A DNA stretch of 64,000 nucleotides from a bacterium (GTDB taxonomy: Bacteria; Verrucomicrobiota; Verrucomicrobiia; Limisphaerales; RI-55), in NCBI GenBank assembly GCA_016124235.1, contig WGOC01000008.1:21783-85782 (forward strand). Reading direction: 5' to 3'. This document shows positions 40,628 to 50,700 of the stretch, one piece after another (within the stretch, counting starts at the first letter, position 1; each line of letters opens with the position of its first letter). The notes under the pieces were generated by a model that saw nothing but the letters and a program-made list of their open reading frames with translations, searched no databases and was not told the DNA's origin. The translations under genes were made by a program, and so were the position numbers.

Positions 40628-41242
40628 CTACGGCTTTTCCTGAATTGGCTGAACGGTTGGTTGGCTCATTCCAGGTGGGCTTGGCGGAGCGGGTGGCGCT
40701 TTGGGGAGCAGAACTTTGATCGGCATGTGAGCGAGTTTGCGCATCAGCTTCAGCTTTCGGCGAAGCGGCCACCAATCGTAGAGGTAAATTTCCATCGGTC
40801 GCCACATCGCCACCCAGCCGGCAATGATCAAACCTTCGCGCAACAGGAGCAACCATCGATTGGCCGGTTGGATCGTGTCCAACACTTCGGCCGCCGTGAA
40901 ACAAACCGCGAGAAATACTGCGCCGATCAACAAGCTCCACTGCCCCTGGCGCATCAGCCGACGAAAGGCCAGGCGTGCTTGGACTGCTCGTTCGTTGAAA
41001 TAGTGATGAACGGCCGTCAGCACCAGATGTTGCGGATCGCTCTCGTCGGCTGGGTTTGCGAGATGAACCACCAGATCGACGGGCTCATTGAGCGGATACT
41101 CTTCAGCCGATTCCACGATGAATTGTTCCGCGTCAGCATCGAGATCCTTTTCCAAAAAGGGCGACGGATCCATCGAATTGAAGAGTTGCTTCAATTCACG
41201 GATCCGAATCTCGATGCGATGATGCGGCGTCGGATTCGACAC
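40628..41242 (-). CDS. Conserved hypothetical protein with two membrane helices
   Basis: This 204-residue protein starts with a soluble acidic part (IRIRELKQLFNSMDPSPFLEKDLD). It has two hydrophobic helices at about 103-120 and 131-150 (LLIGAVFLAVCFTAAEVL, LLREGLIIAGWVAMWRPM), then a Pro-rich tail. The IRELxQLFNSxDPSPF start is recognisable from other uncharacterised proteins, so it is a real family, but I know no function. It is divergent from nif3, with 98 bases between them. Confidence 0.75.
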   Translation of the reverse strand: MSNPTPHHRIEIRIRELKQLFNSMDPSPFLEKDLDADAEQFIVESAEEYPLNEPVDLVVHLANPADESDPQHLVLTAVHHYFNERAVQARLAFRRLMRQGQWSLLIGAVFLAVCFTAAEVLDTIQPANRWLLLLREGLIIAGWVAMWRPMEIYLYDWWPLRRKLKLMRKLAHMPIKVLLPKAPPAPPSPPGMSQPTVQPIQEKP

Positions 41243-41340
41243 GTTGAAACGATGCCTGGCGGATTGGATTTTGGCGAGCCCCGACCGGCACTTGGACGAA
41301 ACCCCTTTGCGCGACGCGAGGTTTTTGATCTGCTCGACGC

Positions 41341-42102
41341 ATGTCTGCCGCGTCGCTCTTCCAGATCGTCAAACACGCCGACCGCTTACTCCAACACGAC
41401 CGCTTTCAGGATTATTCCGGCGCGGTGAACGGGCTGCAGGTGCAAAACCGGGGCAAAGTTCACCGCATCGCGGCGGCCGTCGACGGGAGCGCGGCCACCG
41501 TTCGTCTGGCAATTGAGCAGGGAGCGGATCTGCTTATCGTCCATCATGGGTTATTTTGGTCAACAACCGTTCCTTGGACAGGGCCCAAGTACGAATTGCT
41601 TCGCCTTCTGATCGATAACGACGTCGCCGTTTACAGCTCACATTTGCCGCTAGACGCACATCCAACGTTGGGTAATAACGCCTTGCTTTGCCGCGCGCTG
41701 AAAATGAGGAAGCTCGCGCCGTTCTTCGAGGCGAAAGGGCAAATGCTGGGCTATCGAGGCGAATTGCCCATCGATAGGAATGCTCTGACCAGAGGCCTTG
41801 GCGCCGCTCTCGGCAACCGAGTAACCGTCCTCCCGGGTGGCCCCAAAAAATGTCGGCGGATTGGCGTCGTCACCGGCGGGGCCGGCGCCGAATTGAAGAT
41901 CGCCGCAGATGCGGGTGTGGACACGTTCATCACGGGAGAAGGACCACACTGGACTTTTGCTCTAGCCGAGGAACTTGGAATCAACGTTCTCTATGGCGGC
42001 CACTACGCGACCGAAACGTTCGGGGTCAAAGCGCTTGCCGCCCACTTGAGCCAACGGTTCAAACTGCCATGGGGCTTCATCGACCATCCTACCGGACTGT
42101 GA
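41341..42102 (+). CDS. Nif3-like dinuclear metal-centre protein (DUF34)
   Basis: This 253-residue member of the Nif3/YbgI family has metal-site motifs IVHHGLFW (H68, H69), SSHLPLDAHP and the C-terminal YGGHYATETFG. Family members form toroidal hexamers with two metals per subunit. The biochemical role is unsettled; they are often called GTP cyclohydrolase type 2 without firm evidence. Monocistronic; it converges with the GntR gene. Confidence 0.92.
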   Translation: MSAASLFQIVKHADRLLQHDRFQDYSGAVNGLQVQNRGKVHRIAAAVDGSAATVRLAIEQGADLLIVHHGLFWSTTVPWTGPKYELLRLLIDNDVAVYSSHLPLDAHPTLGNNALLCRALKMRKLAPFFEAKGQMLGYRGELPIDRNALTRGLGAALGNRVTVLPGGPKKCRRIGVVTGGAGAELKIAADAGVDTFITGEGPHWTFALAEELGINVLYGGHYATETFGVKALAAHLSQRFKLPWGFIDHPTGL

Positions 42103-42142
42103 TTTTGAATCCCAACGCGACATTGGGCCAACGCGAATTGCC

Positions 42143-42655
42143 CTAATCGACCAACTCATCGGCGGCTTGCCAGAGATTAGGCCGCCCGGCGGGAATCTTG
42201 TGGTCTTTGGCCTTCCGTTCGACTTTTCGAACCCGCTGCGGTTGCGGATTGACGTGTCCGTCTGAGAGCCGCGTTTGCAGCATTCCGATCAACTGGTCGC
42301 TCGAAACACCCAACCGAACGGCGATCGCAACCAATTCGTCAATTCGCCCCTCGAGAATGATGTATTTGGATTCAGCGTTTCGTGCTTCGTCGAGTTGTTC
42401 CGCGACAAAACAACCAGAACCCTGGCGCTTTCGAATCCGACCGAGCGCTGCCAGTTCAGAGTAGGCACGGGCGACCGTATTGGGATTAATCCGTAATTGA
42501 GCAGCGAGATTCCTGATTTGCGGGAGGAGCGACCCTGGAGATAATTGTCCTGATAAGATAATACAATTGAGGTGGTTTGCGATTTGCAGGTACGCCGGCA
42601 CGTGAGATCCCGTATCGATCTGCACAATGAGTTCGTTTGGCTGAGGCATCGGCAT
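42143..42655 (-). CDS. GntR family regulator, YtrA-like subgroup
   Basis: The N-terminal winged helix (about 15-85: PAYLQIANHLNCIILSGQL, then LAAQLRINPNTVARAYSELA) is followed by a short helical domain instead of a large effector domain, as in YtrA regulators. YtrA genes usually precede ABC-transporter genes; none is here. Two identical spaced palindromes, TTGTA-N12-TACAA, lie 18 and 69 bases upstream, in the 158-base divergent spacer to lgt. It probably represses itself and perhaps lgt. The effector is unknown. Confidence 0.88.
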   Translation of the reverse strand: MPMPQPNELIVQIDTGSHVPAYLQIANHLNCIILSGQLSPGSLLPQIRNLAAQLRINPNTVARAYSELAALGRIRKRQGSGCFVAEQLDEARNAESKYIILEGRIDELVAIAVRLGVSSDQLIGMLQTRLSDGHVNPQPQRVRKVERKAKDHKIPAGRPNLWQAADELVD

Positions 42656-42672
42656 AGTATGGAAGATTATAT

Positions 42673-42694
42673 TTGTACTTTATTAGTAATACAA
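42673..42694. promoter_or_regulatory. Operator-like palindrome 1 (TTGTA-N12-TACAA)
   Basis: The arms TTGTA and TACAA are separated by exactly 12 bases in AT-rich DNA just upstream of the GntR gene. An identical arrangement occurs 51 bases further on, close to five helical turns. Confidence 0.65.
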
Positions 42695-42723
42695 TAGTTC
42701 AGAAACTTGGCAGAGTTGGCATA

Positions 42724-42745
42724 TTGTATCACATAATAAATACAA
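42724..42745. promoter_or_regulatory. Operator-like palindrome 2 (TTGTA-N12-TACAA)
   Basis: It has the same arms and 12-base spacing as the site at 42673-42694, and lies 68 bases before the lgt start. Both sites would let a dimeric regulator cover promoters of both divergent genes. Confidence 0.65.
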
Positions 42746-42813
42746 TTGGTGATCATTTTCGGCTACTTTTGCCATTTGATCTTTGAAAGGGTCGCCGATA
42801 GCTTGCCCGGGTA

Positions 42814-43596
42814 GTGCATCCAATCGCATTCGAAATCAACGGTTTTGCCATTCATTGGTACGGTATCATGTTGGCCTTGGGTGTCGTAGCCGGCGTCTGG
42901 ACTGCGTCACGGCGGTGCGTGCTCGATCGAATCCAACCCATAGTGATCACCGATCTGGCTCCGTGGTTGGTAGGCGGTGTCATGGTGGGCGCTCGAGCGC
43001 TCTACGTGATGACCTACTGGAAGGAGCAGTTTGCCGGGCAGCCTCTCTGGCACATATTCAACCTTCGCAGTGGTGGGCTCGTATTCTACGGGGGCCTGAT
43101 TGGTGCCGTCGTCAGCACGTATCTCTACTTACATTTCAAAAAGCAGCCCGTGTGGAAGGTCGCCGACGCGCTGGCGCCGAGTATTGCTCTGGGCCACGCG
43201 TTTGGTCGCATTGGATGTCTGATGTATGGGTGTTGTTATGGGCGTCCCACGGATCTTCCTTGGGGCATCCAATTTCCGGCGGGGCATCCGACTTTCCCAG
43301 CGCACGTGCATCCAACGGAAATCTACGAATCCCTGCTCAACTTTGGTCTCTATCTCGCGCTCGCCTGGCTTTATCGGCGCAAGAAGTTCGACGGCCATGT
43401 TTTCGGTGTTTACTTGGTGAGCTATGCCATCATCCGTTCTTTTGTGGAACTCTTTCGCGGAGATTATCCATTGGACCAATACCATTTCGGCGGGATGGTC
43501 AGCCCGGGCCAGTTTGTCAGCATTGGGATTCTCGCTGCCGGAGTGGTGCTGCTCTGGCTGCTTGCTCCGCGGCAGTCGGAGGGCAAGCCAGCTTGA
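42814..43596 (+). CDS. lgt: Prolipoprotein diacylglyceryl transferase
   Basis: It attaches diacylglycerol from phosphatidylglycerol to the lipobox cysteine of prolipoproteins at the inner membrane. The 260-residue protein with about seven helices starts at a GTG (42814). It has the FAIHWYGIMLALG opening, the conserved GGLVFYGGLIGA loop and the Lgt signature GHAFGRIGCLMYGCCYG (about 127-143). bioD follows after 33 bases. The upstream spacer is shared with the divergent GntR gene. Confidence 0.96.
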   Translation: MHPIAFEINGFAIHWYGIMLALGVVAGVWTASRRCVLDRIQPIVITDLAPWLVGGVMVGARALYVMTYWKEQFAGQPLWHIFNLRSGGLVFYGGLIGAVVSTYLYLHFKKQPVWKVADALAPSIALGHAFGRIGCLMYGCCYGRPTDLPWGIQFPAGHPTFPAHVHPTEIYESLLNFGLYLALAWLYRRKKFDGHVFGVYLVSYAIIRSFVELFRGDYPLDQYHFGGMVSPGQFVSIGILAAGVVLLWLLAPRQSEGKPA

Positions 43597-43629
43597 TAGA
43601 ACGAACCGCGTAATTGCCGCCTGCCAACC

Positions 43630-44319
43630 ATGGGTAAGATCTACTTTGTGACCGGCACTGATACGGGCGTTGGCAAAACCGTTTTAACGTCCGTGCTCGT
43701 CCGGTATTTACGAGATTCGGGAGTCAAGGCGCGGGCGGTAAAACCGTTTTGCTCGGGCGGACGAGATGACGCCCGGCTTTTGCGTCGCGCTCAGTCGAAC
43801 GAACCCAAGCTGGACGACATCAATCCGTGGCATTTCCGCGCGCCATTGGCACCCGTGTTGGCTGCGCGAATGGAGAGTAAACGCGTCAAAGGTGGCCAAG
43901 TGTTGGGATTCCTGCGCGAGAAAGCAGCGGCGTGTGAGGTGTTATTAATCGAAGGAGCGGGTGGCTTAATGAGCCCACTTGCCGAGGGAATCGACTCTCG
44001 GGATTTGATCGCAGAACTTCAAGCATCGCCGATCGTCGTTTGTCCGAATCGCTTGGGAGCCGTGAATCAAGTGAGGTTGGTTTTGGCTGCCTTGCCGGGC
44101 CAACGCCGCCAGGCCGCGAGGGTGGTGCTGATGAACAACGTCCGGCCAAATGGTGTGGCCCTATCGAATCCGAAACTACTCTCGGAATACTTGCGCCCAG
44201 ATCGGTTAGTCACGTTTCCACGTATTAATTGGCCAGCCGTGTTGACCCAAAAAGCTTTGCCAAGACAAGTGCGCCGGCAATTGCAGTTTTTGAACCTCAA
44301 AAGCGATAGCCCAAATTGA
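43630..44319 (+). CDS. bioD: Dethiobiotin synthetase
   Basis: It closes the ureido ring of dethiobiotin from diaminopelargonate, CO2 and ATP. The P-loop GTDTGVGKT (9-17) and KPFCSGGRDD match BioD, as does LLIEGAGGLMSPL. It lies 33 bases downstream of lgt; no other bio gene is nearby. Its last 23 bases overlap the 3' end of the convergent outer-membrane gene. Confidence 0.92.
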   Translation: MGKIYFVTGTDTGVGKTVLTSVLVRYLRDSGVKARAVKPFCSGGRDDARLLRRAQSNEPKLDDINPWHFRAPLAPVLAARMESKRVKGGQVLGFLREKAAACEVLLIEGAGGLMSPLAEGIDSRDLIAELQASPIVVCPNRLGAVNQVRLVLAALPGQRRQAARVVLMNNVRPNGVALSNPKLLSEYLRPDRLVTFPRINWPAVLTQKALPRQVRRQLQFLNLKSDSPN

Positions 44320-45571
44320 GCGACGCGCGGTTGTCAGTGTAGTCGCGTCCTGCGGTATTCGAATCACGAATCGTGTAACGGTAACCGAGTGCCAGTGAAA
44401 GGTGATCAGTCAGCTTGAAGGGCAGCCCGAAGTCCAAACCTACACGATCGTATTCTTCAGTCCCCGTGGTTCTTGGCTGCTTGCCTTTTTCATAGAACAC
44501 ACCGGCGCTGGGTGCGATTATGTCGGTAATCTGCCAATTGAATCCATAACGAGCTATCCATGTTTCCACGTATTGCGTCTCGACACTGACGCGGACTTCC
44601 CGAGCAACTGACAAATTGTGACTGAAATGCGCCGTCAATTGGTGGCGCACTCCGAGGGACATGTAAGGCAACGAAACATCAGCGGGTGCCGCAAGCTGCC
44701 CGTTGCTGTCAAACAACGTCCAGGTCCAACCAGCGCGGGCGTTGATGGAAATTGCTTCCGTGGCCTGCAGTTCGAGATAAGGACCGACGCTGAGGGAGGT
44801 GAAGTCATTTCGGACTCCGTTGTCATACATGGTTTTCGATGCCGTCGCTTCGACGCCCCAACGGGAGCGTTCGGCGAGGATTTGACCCACACGGAAAAAG
44901 ATCTGGTGCGAGTTACGATCGAGATCGCTGTATTGTTGATTGTCAGAAACGAAGATGTTCCACGAATAACCACCTTCGACTAGAAGGGGTTCGGGCACCC
45001 ACGACACGCGAAAGCCAAGTGAATTATCGAGCCCGCCGTATCGGCCATTGCTCGCGACTTCACCCTGCTGCAACAAATCCTGACTGTAAGTGAAGCGGTC
45101 GTAAGTGGTGATAAGTGTGCGGCCAACTTCGAAGTCGAACGCCAGCTCCGAATTCGGCGCGAGCGTGAAGCGATCCTGCCGGGTACCTTGCGTGTAAACG
45201 TCATAACCGATGCCGACTCCAAAATTGATCCGCGTACGATCAGTGATTGGGTAATACACACCGACGTCGACGCCGGGTGTAATAATGAAATCCTCCTGCG
45301 GGTTGGTATCTCGCAGTAATACGTTGTCATCGTATTCGAGCCCGAGTTTTGCGCCGATGCTGAAGCCGACTGGTCCGGCGCGCATTGGCATCGGTGACTC
45401 GATGGCCTGTTGCCGGCGCGCGTGATAGCTTTGATCTCCTTGCATTGCGTTGCGCAGCGCTTCCTGCGCATTTCCAGTGGAGGAGGTTGCCAGGTAACCG
45501 GCAACTATCGGGAGAGACATCAGCGCCAGGTGTGAACCGGCGCCCGCAGTGGGTTTACGACTCGGGATCAT
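44297..45571 (-). CDS. Outer-membrane beta-barrel protein
   Basis: This 424-residue protein has a signal-like hydrophobic stretch around 15-35 (LALMSLPIVAGYLATSSTGNA, Sec-type). It is followed by many amphipathic strands ending in aromatic residues, for example GFSIGAKLGLEYDDNVLL, INFGVGIGYDVYTQG, and a final strand SLNLGYRF with the C-terminal Phe typical of barrels inserted by BamA. It is similar to porin-like outer-membrane proteins; the cargo is unknown. Confidence 0.82.
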   Translation of the reverse strand: MIPSRKPTAGAGSHLALMSLPIVAGYLATSSTGNAQEALRNAMQGDQSYHARRQQAIESPMPMRAGPVGFSIGAKLGLEYDDNVLLRDTNPQEDFIITPGVDVGVYYPITDRTRINFGVGIGYDVYTQGTRQDRFTLAPNSELAFDFEVGRTLITTYDRFTYSQDLLQQGEVASNGRYGGLDNSLGFRVSWVPEPLLVEGGYSWNIFVSDNQQYSDLDRNSHQIFFRVGQILAERSRWGVEATASKTMYDNGVRNDFTSLSVGPYLELQATEAISINARAGWTWTLFDSNGQLAAPADVSLPYMSLGVRHQLTAHFSHNLSVAREVRVSVETQYVETWIARYGFNWQITDIIAPSAGVFYEKGKQPRTTGTEEYDRVGLDFGLPFKLTDHLSLALGYRYTIRDSNTAGRDYTDNRASLNLGYRF

Positions 45572-45665
45572 GTTGCGCGTTTATTAATGTTCGTTCCGGC
45601 GGCTGGGTCAACGGCGGAAACGAAACCCAATGGTGGCCAAGGCCATCCCTCGCTCGCAAGGAGGA

Positions 45666-46730
45666 TCAGGGATTCAAGCCAAGATCCAGTTGTAGGCCAC
45701 CCGGACGTCGAAAAGAGGCCGTCGATAGCTCCGGTCCCTTCGTGCGGAAACCCGCCTTCTTGGCCGACAATTGGAAGAGCTTCTGGATCTGCTCCGCGAA
45801 CAATCCCTGGCCGCGCATCCGTTCTCCAAATTCGGAACTGTTCAACCGACCATCCCGAATCGACAACAGCCGGTTGAGCACCTTGTCTTTGCGCAGCGGA
45901 ACGCATCGTTCCAGCCATTCCTCGAACAATGGCCTGACGGCGAGCGGAAGCCGCAGGACCACATAACTGGCGAATGTTGCTCCGGCTTCCGCGGCGGCGT
46001 GAAGCAACGCTGGAATCTCCTCGTCGTTCAATCCGGGAATAATCGGTGCCGTCAATACGCCAACTGGGATTTTTGCCTCCGCCAACGCGCGTATGGTTTC
46101 CAGTCGGCCGGTTGGCGATGCCGTTCGAGGTTCCATCATTCGTCGCAAATCGGGTTTCAAAGTGGTCAGCGAAACAAAAACGCTCGCTGCTTGGTGACTC
46201 GCGAGTTCGGCGAGGAGATCAATGTCGCGGGTCACTAGTCGGTTCTTTGTGACGATGCCCACCGGATTGCGAAACTCAGCCAGGACTTCGAGGCAACGCC
46301 GGGTAATCTTGAGCTTCTTTTCCGCCGGTTGATAGGGGTCGGTGACCCCGCTCATGGCGACCCACTGAGGTTGCCATTTTGCGGAGCTTAGTTCTGCGCG
46401 CAAGAGTTCCGCCGCATTTTCCTTCACCATGATCCGGCTTTCAAAATCGAGGCCCGCGGAAAAGCCAAGATATTCGTGCGTCGGTCGTGCATAACAATAC
46501 GCGCAGCCATGCTCACATCCGCGGTACGGATTCAAGCTCGCCCGAAATGGAATGTCCGGACTGTCGTTGTAAGTGAGGATTGTCTGGGAAAGATCGCGCA
46601 GGAATTGTGTGCGGAGTGGCCGCTCTTCGGATGCGTCCCATTCGGGATCGGGTTCCACGTGGAGCGCTTCAAACCGGTTTGCCGGGTTGAACGCCGTGCC
46701 ACGACCGGACTGGTGGGAAGCTTCGGACAT
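45666..46730 (-). CDS. Radical SAM protein, SplB-like (PA0069 family)
   Basis: The CX3CX2C cluster is in YRGCEHGCAYCYARPTHEY (C at about 71, 75, 78). The protein begins with RGTAFNPANRFE, as in the PA0069/SplB-related group, and has SGVTDPYQPAEKKL and GIVTKNRLVTRDIDLL. These proteins resemble spore photoproduct lyase but are widespread in non-sporulating bacteria, with unknown substrates. Monocistronic; divergent from the next membrane protein. Confidence 0.92.
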   Translation of the reverse strand: MSEASHQSGRGTAFNPANRFEALHVEPDPEWDASEERPLRTQFLRDLSQTILTYNDSPDIPFRASLNPYRGCEHGCAYCYARPTHEYLGFSAGLDFESRIMVKENAAELLRAELSSAKWQPQWVAMSGVTDPYQPAEKKLKITRRCLEVLAEFRNPVGIVTKNRLVTRDIDLLAELASHQAASVFVSLTTLKPDLRRMMEPRTASPTGRLETIRALAEAKIPVGVLTAPIIPGLNDEEIPALLHAAAEAGATFASYVVLRLPLAVRPLFEEWLERCVPLRKDKVLNRLLSIRDGRLNSSEFGERMRGQGLFAEQIQKLFQLSAKKAGFRTKGPELSTASFRRPGGLQLDLGLNP

Positions 46731-46798
46731 CGATCAAGGGGAATAGAATCGCGCAAAAATGACGGACGGCAAGCCGGCTGTTCGCAACTTGCAGCACG

Positions 46799-47704
46799 AT
46801 GGCTCGCTCCCTAACGTTTGGCAAAAATTTGAGTGAACCAACACCAGCTGAATCCAGTTCGGAGCCGTTGCTCATCTGGCATCCGTTGACGCCCAATGGC
46901 GTGGCCGGAGCGGCCCGGGCACCACGCTGGCAATTGTGGGTCGCTCTCACCCTGACGGCAGCACTGTCCATTGCTACCACAATCAATTTTTTTGAGCGCG
47001 CCTGGGTACCGGTCATCACCAAGGCAATCGAGTCCCTCGATGATGGTGGAGCGATTCGCAATGGATTACTGGAACCGGGTGGACAAAGAACCAGTGTTGT
47101 TCTGGCGGCAAATCGCAATCTGGCCATTGCTCTCGATTGGTCCGCCGCCGGCGTACATGATCAAGCATCGGACGTCCGCGTGATTCTGCAGATCGACCGC
47201 GCCTTGGTCTGTTCGCTGTTTGGGTGCGCGGGGATCAGCTATCGCACGCTTGGCGACATGCCGATCGGTCATACGGAGACGGGTGCCTGGTGGCGCGCCT
47301 GGCGGCCGACAATTCTCTCGGGGATCGCGGTCGGGCAGGCGATGTTCCTCGTTATTTCATGGTGGGTGCTCGCGATTGTTTACGCATGGGCCATTCGCTT
47401 CTTTGCGTTCTATCTGGACCGGGATGTGGACTTTGGTGGAGCGGCGCGTGTTGCGCAGGCGGCGTTAATCCCTGGCGCGATTTGGTTGACGGTTTCGATG
47501 TACCTGCACACGGAAGGCTGGCTCAATCTGTTTGGGCTGCTGGTGGTCTTTATCATGCACGTGCCGGTTGGTTGGATTTACTCGGGCGCGGCTTGTCGGT
47601 ATCTGCCTCCTCGCGCGGACGTGTTGCCGGCCAATCCATTTCAACCGATTGAGGAGGAAACGCACGCGGATCCGAAAAACCCATTTCGAGGCGCCGGCGA
47701 TTAA
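46799..47704 (+). CDS. Hypothetical multi-pass membrane protein
   Basis: This 301-residue protein has a first helix near 44-64 (LWVALTLTAALSIATTINFF), an extracytoplasmic domain of about 100 residues, then three more helices (GQAMFLVISWWVLAIVYAW, AALIPGAIWLTVSMYLH, LFGLLVVFIMHVPVGWIY) and a Pro-rich tail. It is not assigned to any known family. The divergent promoter is shared with the radical SAM gene. It lies 56 bases upstream of the kinase gene on the same strand. Confidence 0.72.
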   Translation: MARSLTFGKNLSEPTPAESSSEPLLIWHPLTPNGVAGAARAPRWQLWVALTLTAALSIATTINFFERAWVPVITKAIESLDDGGAIRNGLLEPGGQRTSVVLAANRNLAIALDWSAAGVHDQASDVRVILQIDRALVCSLFGCAGISYRTLGDMPIGHTETGAWWRAWRPTILSGIAVGQAMFLVISWWVLAIVYAWAIRFFAFYLDRDVDFGGAARVAQAALIPGAIWLTVSMYLHTEGWLNLFGLLVVFIMHVPVGWIYSGAACRYLPPRADVLPANPFQPIEEETHADPKNPFRGAGD

Positions 47705-47760
47705 CTCGCGCAAAGGTTCCGTGTAACGTTGGTCGACCGATTCCTCAGGAAATGGTGGGA

Positions 47761-50700
47761 ATGAAAAGTGAGCCGAAGAAATGTCCTGATTGTGGTGCGG
47801 CGATCCCGGTCAACGCGCCCCAGGGACTTTGCCCGAAGTGCCTGATGGCCGGCGCCGCGGCGGCCACCGAAACGGGACCCGATTCCGACAGGCAGCCCGT
47901 CCGTCCGGCTCCTTCGCTCGAAGAGATCGCCGACGCCTTTCCGCAATTGCAAATTGTGGAACTGATCGGCCGCGGCGGGATGGGCTTCGTCTATCGCGCG
48001 CGCCAGCCCAAATTGGATCGGGATGTCGCGCTCAAGATCTTGCCGCAACATCTCGCCGAGGACGTGAAATTTGCCGAACGATTCGCCCGCGAAGGCCGGC
48101 TCCTCGCCAAACTAAATCACCCGAACATCGTCAGCGTTTACGACTTTGGCGAAGCTGGCGGCCTCTTCTATCTGCTGATGGAGTACGTCGACGGCGTAAA
48201 TCTCCGGCAGGCCATGCGCGCCAGTCAATTCACGCCCGACCAAGCGTTGTCGATTGTCCCGGCGATCTGCGAGGCGCTCCAGTTCGCGCACGACGAAGGT
48301 GTTCTTCACCGCGACGTCAAACCGGAAAACATCCTTCTCGATACCAAGGGGCGAGTGAAGATTGCCGACTTCGGAATCGCTAAGTTGATGACGGACGGAC
48401 GCACCACACTTCAATCGCCAAAGACCAAAGCGTCCAGTGATTCGCAAACGCAACCAGCCGTTAAACGTTCGGAGTCAGGCGTTGCTTTCGACAAAGGTGA
48501 AGCGACGACGAACGAAATCACCGGCGTTAGTTCGACGCTGGGCACACCGCAATACATGGCGCCTGAACAAATCGAGCATCCGTCCGAGATTGATCATCGC
48601 GCGGACATCTATTCGCTCGGGGTCGTTTTCTATGAATTGCTGACCGGTGAACTGCCGAAGGGAAAATTCGCTCCGCCGTCGAGTCGGACGCCACTCGACG
48701 AGCGCGTCGATAAAATCGTGTTGCGTGCACTGGCGAAGGATCGTGAACACCGCCAACAAAGCGCCCGCGAACTGAAGACCGAGGTGGAAACGGTGGGTGA
48801 AGCATCGGGGAAACGAGAACCGTCACAGACGGCGAAGCGGGGCAACTCGTCGACCTTCCGTTTGCCTGATCAACACAAGCCACTTGTTTCACTCATCCTC
48901 CTCGCGGCGATCGCCTACGGCATCATCGAATTGCTTCCGAAACTTTGGGCCGTGACGGCGCTTGCCGTTCGGAGCCCGTTGATCGATCTGGCCTTGGAAA
49001 TCGGGTATGTCGGTGTTTGCGCTTGGGCCGGCCGTTGGTTATGGCAAAACCATAGCCCAATCCTTGGACCTTTCGGAATTCACCCGCCATCCCGCGGCGC
49101 AGAACATCCGCGTAGCTGGTTGAACGACGCCGACGCGGCGCTATTTTGGACGGCTCGAATTGGCGTGTGCTGCCTGTTTGCAAATCTTGCAATCGACGGA
49201 TTTGGTTTTGCGCTGGTTGTCACGCGACAACTGTTTTCCTTTCTGAGTCTGGATCACGCCGACGGATTACCGGCCGGTATCGGGATCATTCATCTCCTCT
49301 TGTGCGGTCTGGTGTGTCTGATGGCGTTTAGGAATCTCGTACGACGCACACATCGGATCGCAAAGATCGAACCGCCGAGTCGGCTGCGTCGCAGTGGTTG
49401 GTTGTTCATCGTAGCGGGCGTCGTTCTGGTATCGGTAGCGGGAATGCTACCGTACCGAGTGGCGGCAACGACGCTGGTGCTGGCATGTTTTCTCACGGGT
49501 GTCGCGAGTCTCACATGCAATCGAGGCTGGCGCATCGCGGCTCTAATTCTGAACTGGCTGGCCCTGGTGCAGCTATCGCTTGAACTTCGTTTCGAAGTAC
49601 TGCTGTTGCCACTGATCAATGGCTTTGGCGTTCGTGCGTTACCGGGATTTTACTTCAATTCCTTGCTATTGTTCTTGGCGAATCTAGCCCCGTATCTGCC
49701 ATTACCGGCCGGCCTATGGTTGCTCAACTCGAACAAATCGTTGCCCGCCTTTGGAATAGAGTTCGTAAGCGACCAGAACCGACCGGTTGAAGGGCACGAG
49801 CAAGGCGGAAGGAATTTCAAATCGGGGGAGTCGGCACCGCGAAAGTCGGCGGAGTGTGTGAGCCGAGTGAAGTTGGATTCGGCAACGGCATGCGCGTTCG
49901 CAGTGGCGTTGAGCTACGCCGGTTTGGTCGTTGGCATTGGCGCGGGCATTGCGTTGGCGCGGGCTTTTTATGGAGGAGCGCGGATCGTGTTCGTTTGCGT
50001 GTTTGCGTGGGTGATCTCGACTGTCGTGTTCGCCAAGAGCAAATACGATCTAGCCAGAAGCGGACCGCCGCCAGACGAAGAAAAGAAGCTTCTCCGTTGG
50101 ATGGAAACGTTGTGGATGATCGCCGCGTTCCTGTGTCTTCCAGTGTGCGGATTGGGATTGTTCTTTTTAGTTAACCTCGTTGACGAATGGAACAGCCGGG
50201 CGGGTGGTTGGAACCCTGATCCTGTCGAGGCGGTGGTTGTGCCGCTCACAGTTTTGGGATCGTTACTCCTGCCGTGGTCAGCGATGAAACTCCGCACCGC
50301 GGTTCGATCGTCTGTTGATAAAGCACCCCGTAGACGGCCGATCACGGTGATGCTGGTGATGATATTGGTCGTCGTCGTCGTATTTGCCGCATCGAGCGCC
50401 GTCGTCTATCTCGCACGACGAGCGGCCAATGCGGCCGCGCTGCGCCAAACGGCTGCAGCCGAGGCACGCGCAAGATCAACGAAAGTGGACAACGCCGATG
50501 TCGTGGCCATCGCGCGCCCGACAAAGGACGGCACGTTGATCACAAAACTTCCGGTCGGCCAAATCGAGTTGGTCGCCGTTGCGCCGCATCCGTCCGATGG
50601 TCATTGGTGGCGGCCGGATGGTGAACCTATCGTCGCGGAGGGTTTTCAGACCCATGGTGCGTTCATAGCTCATCAGGACGGACGAAAAGAATTTGAATTC

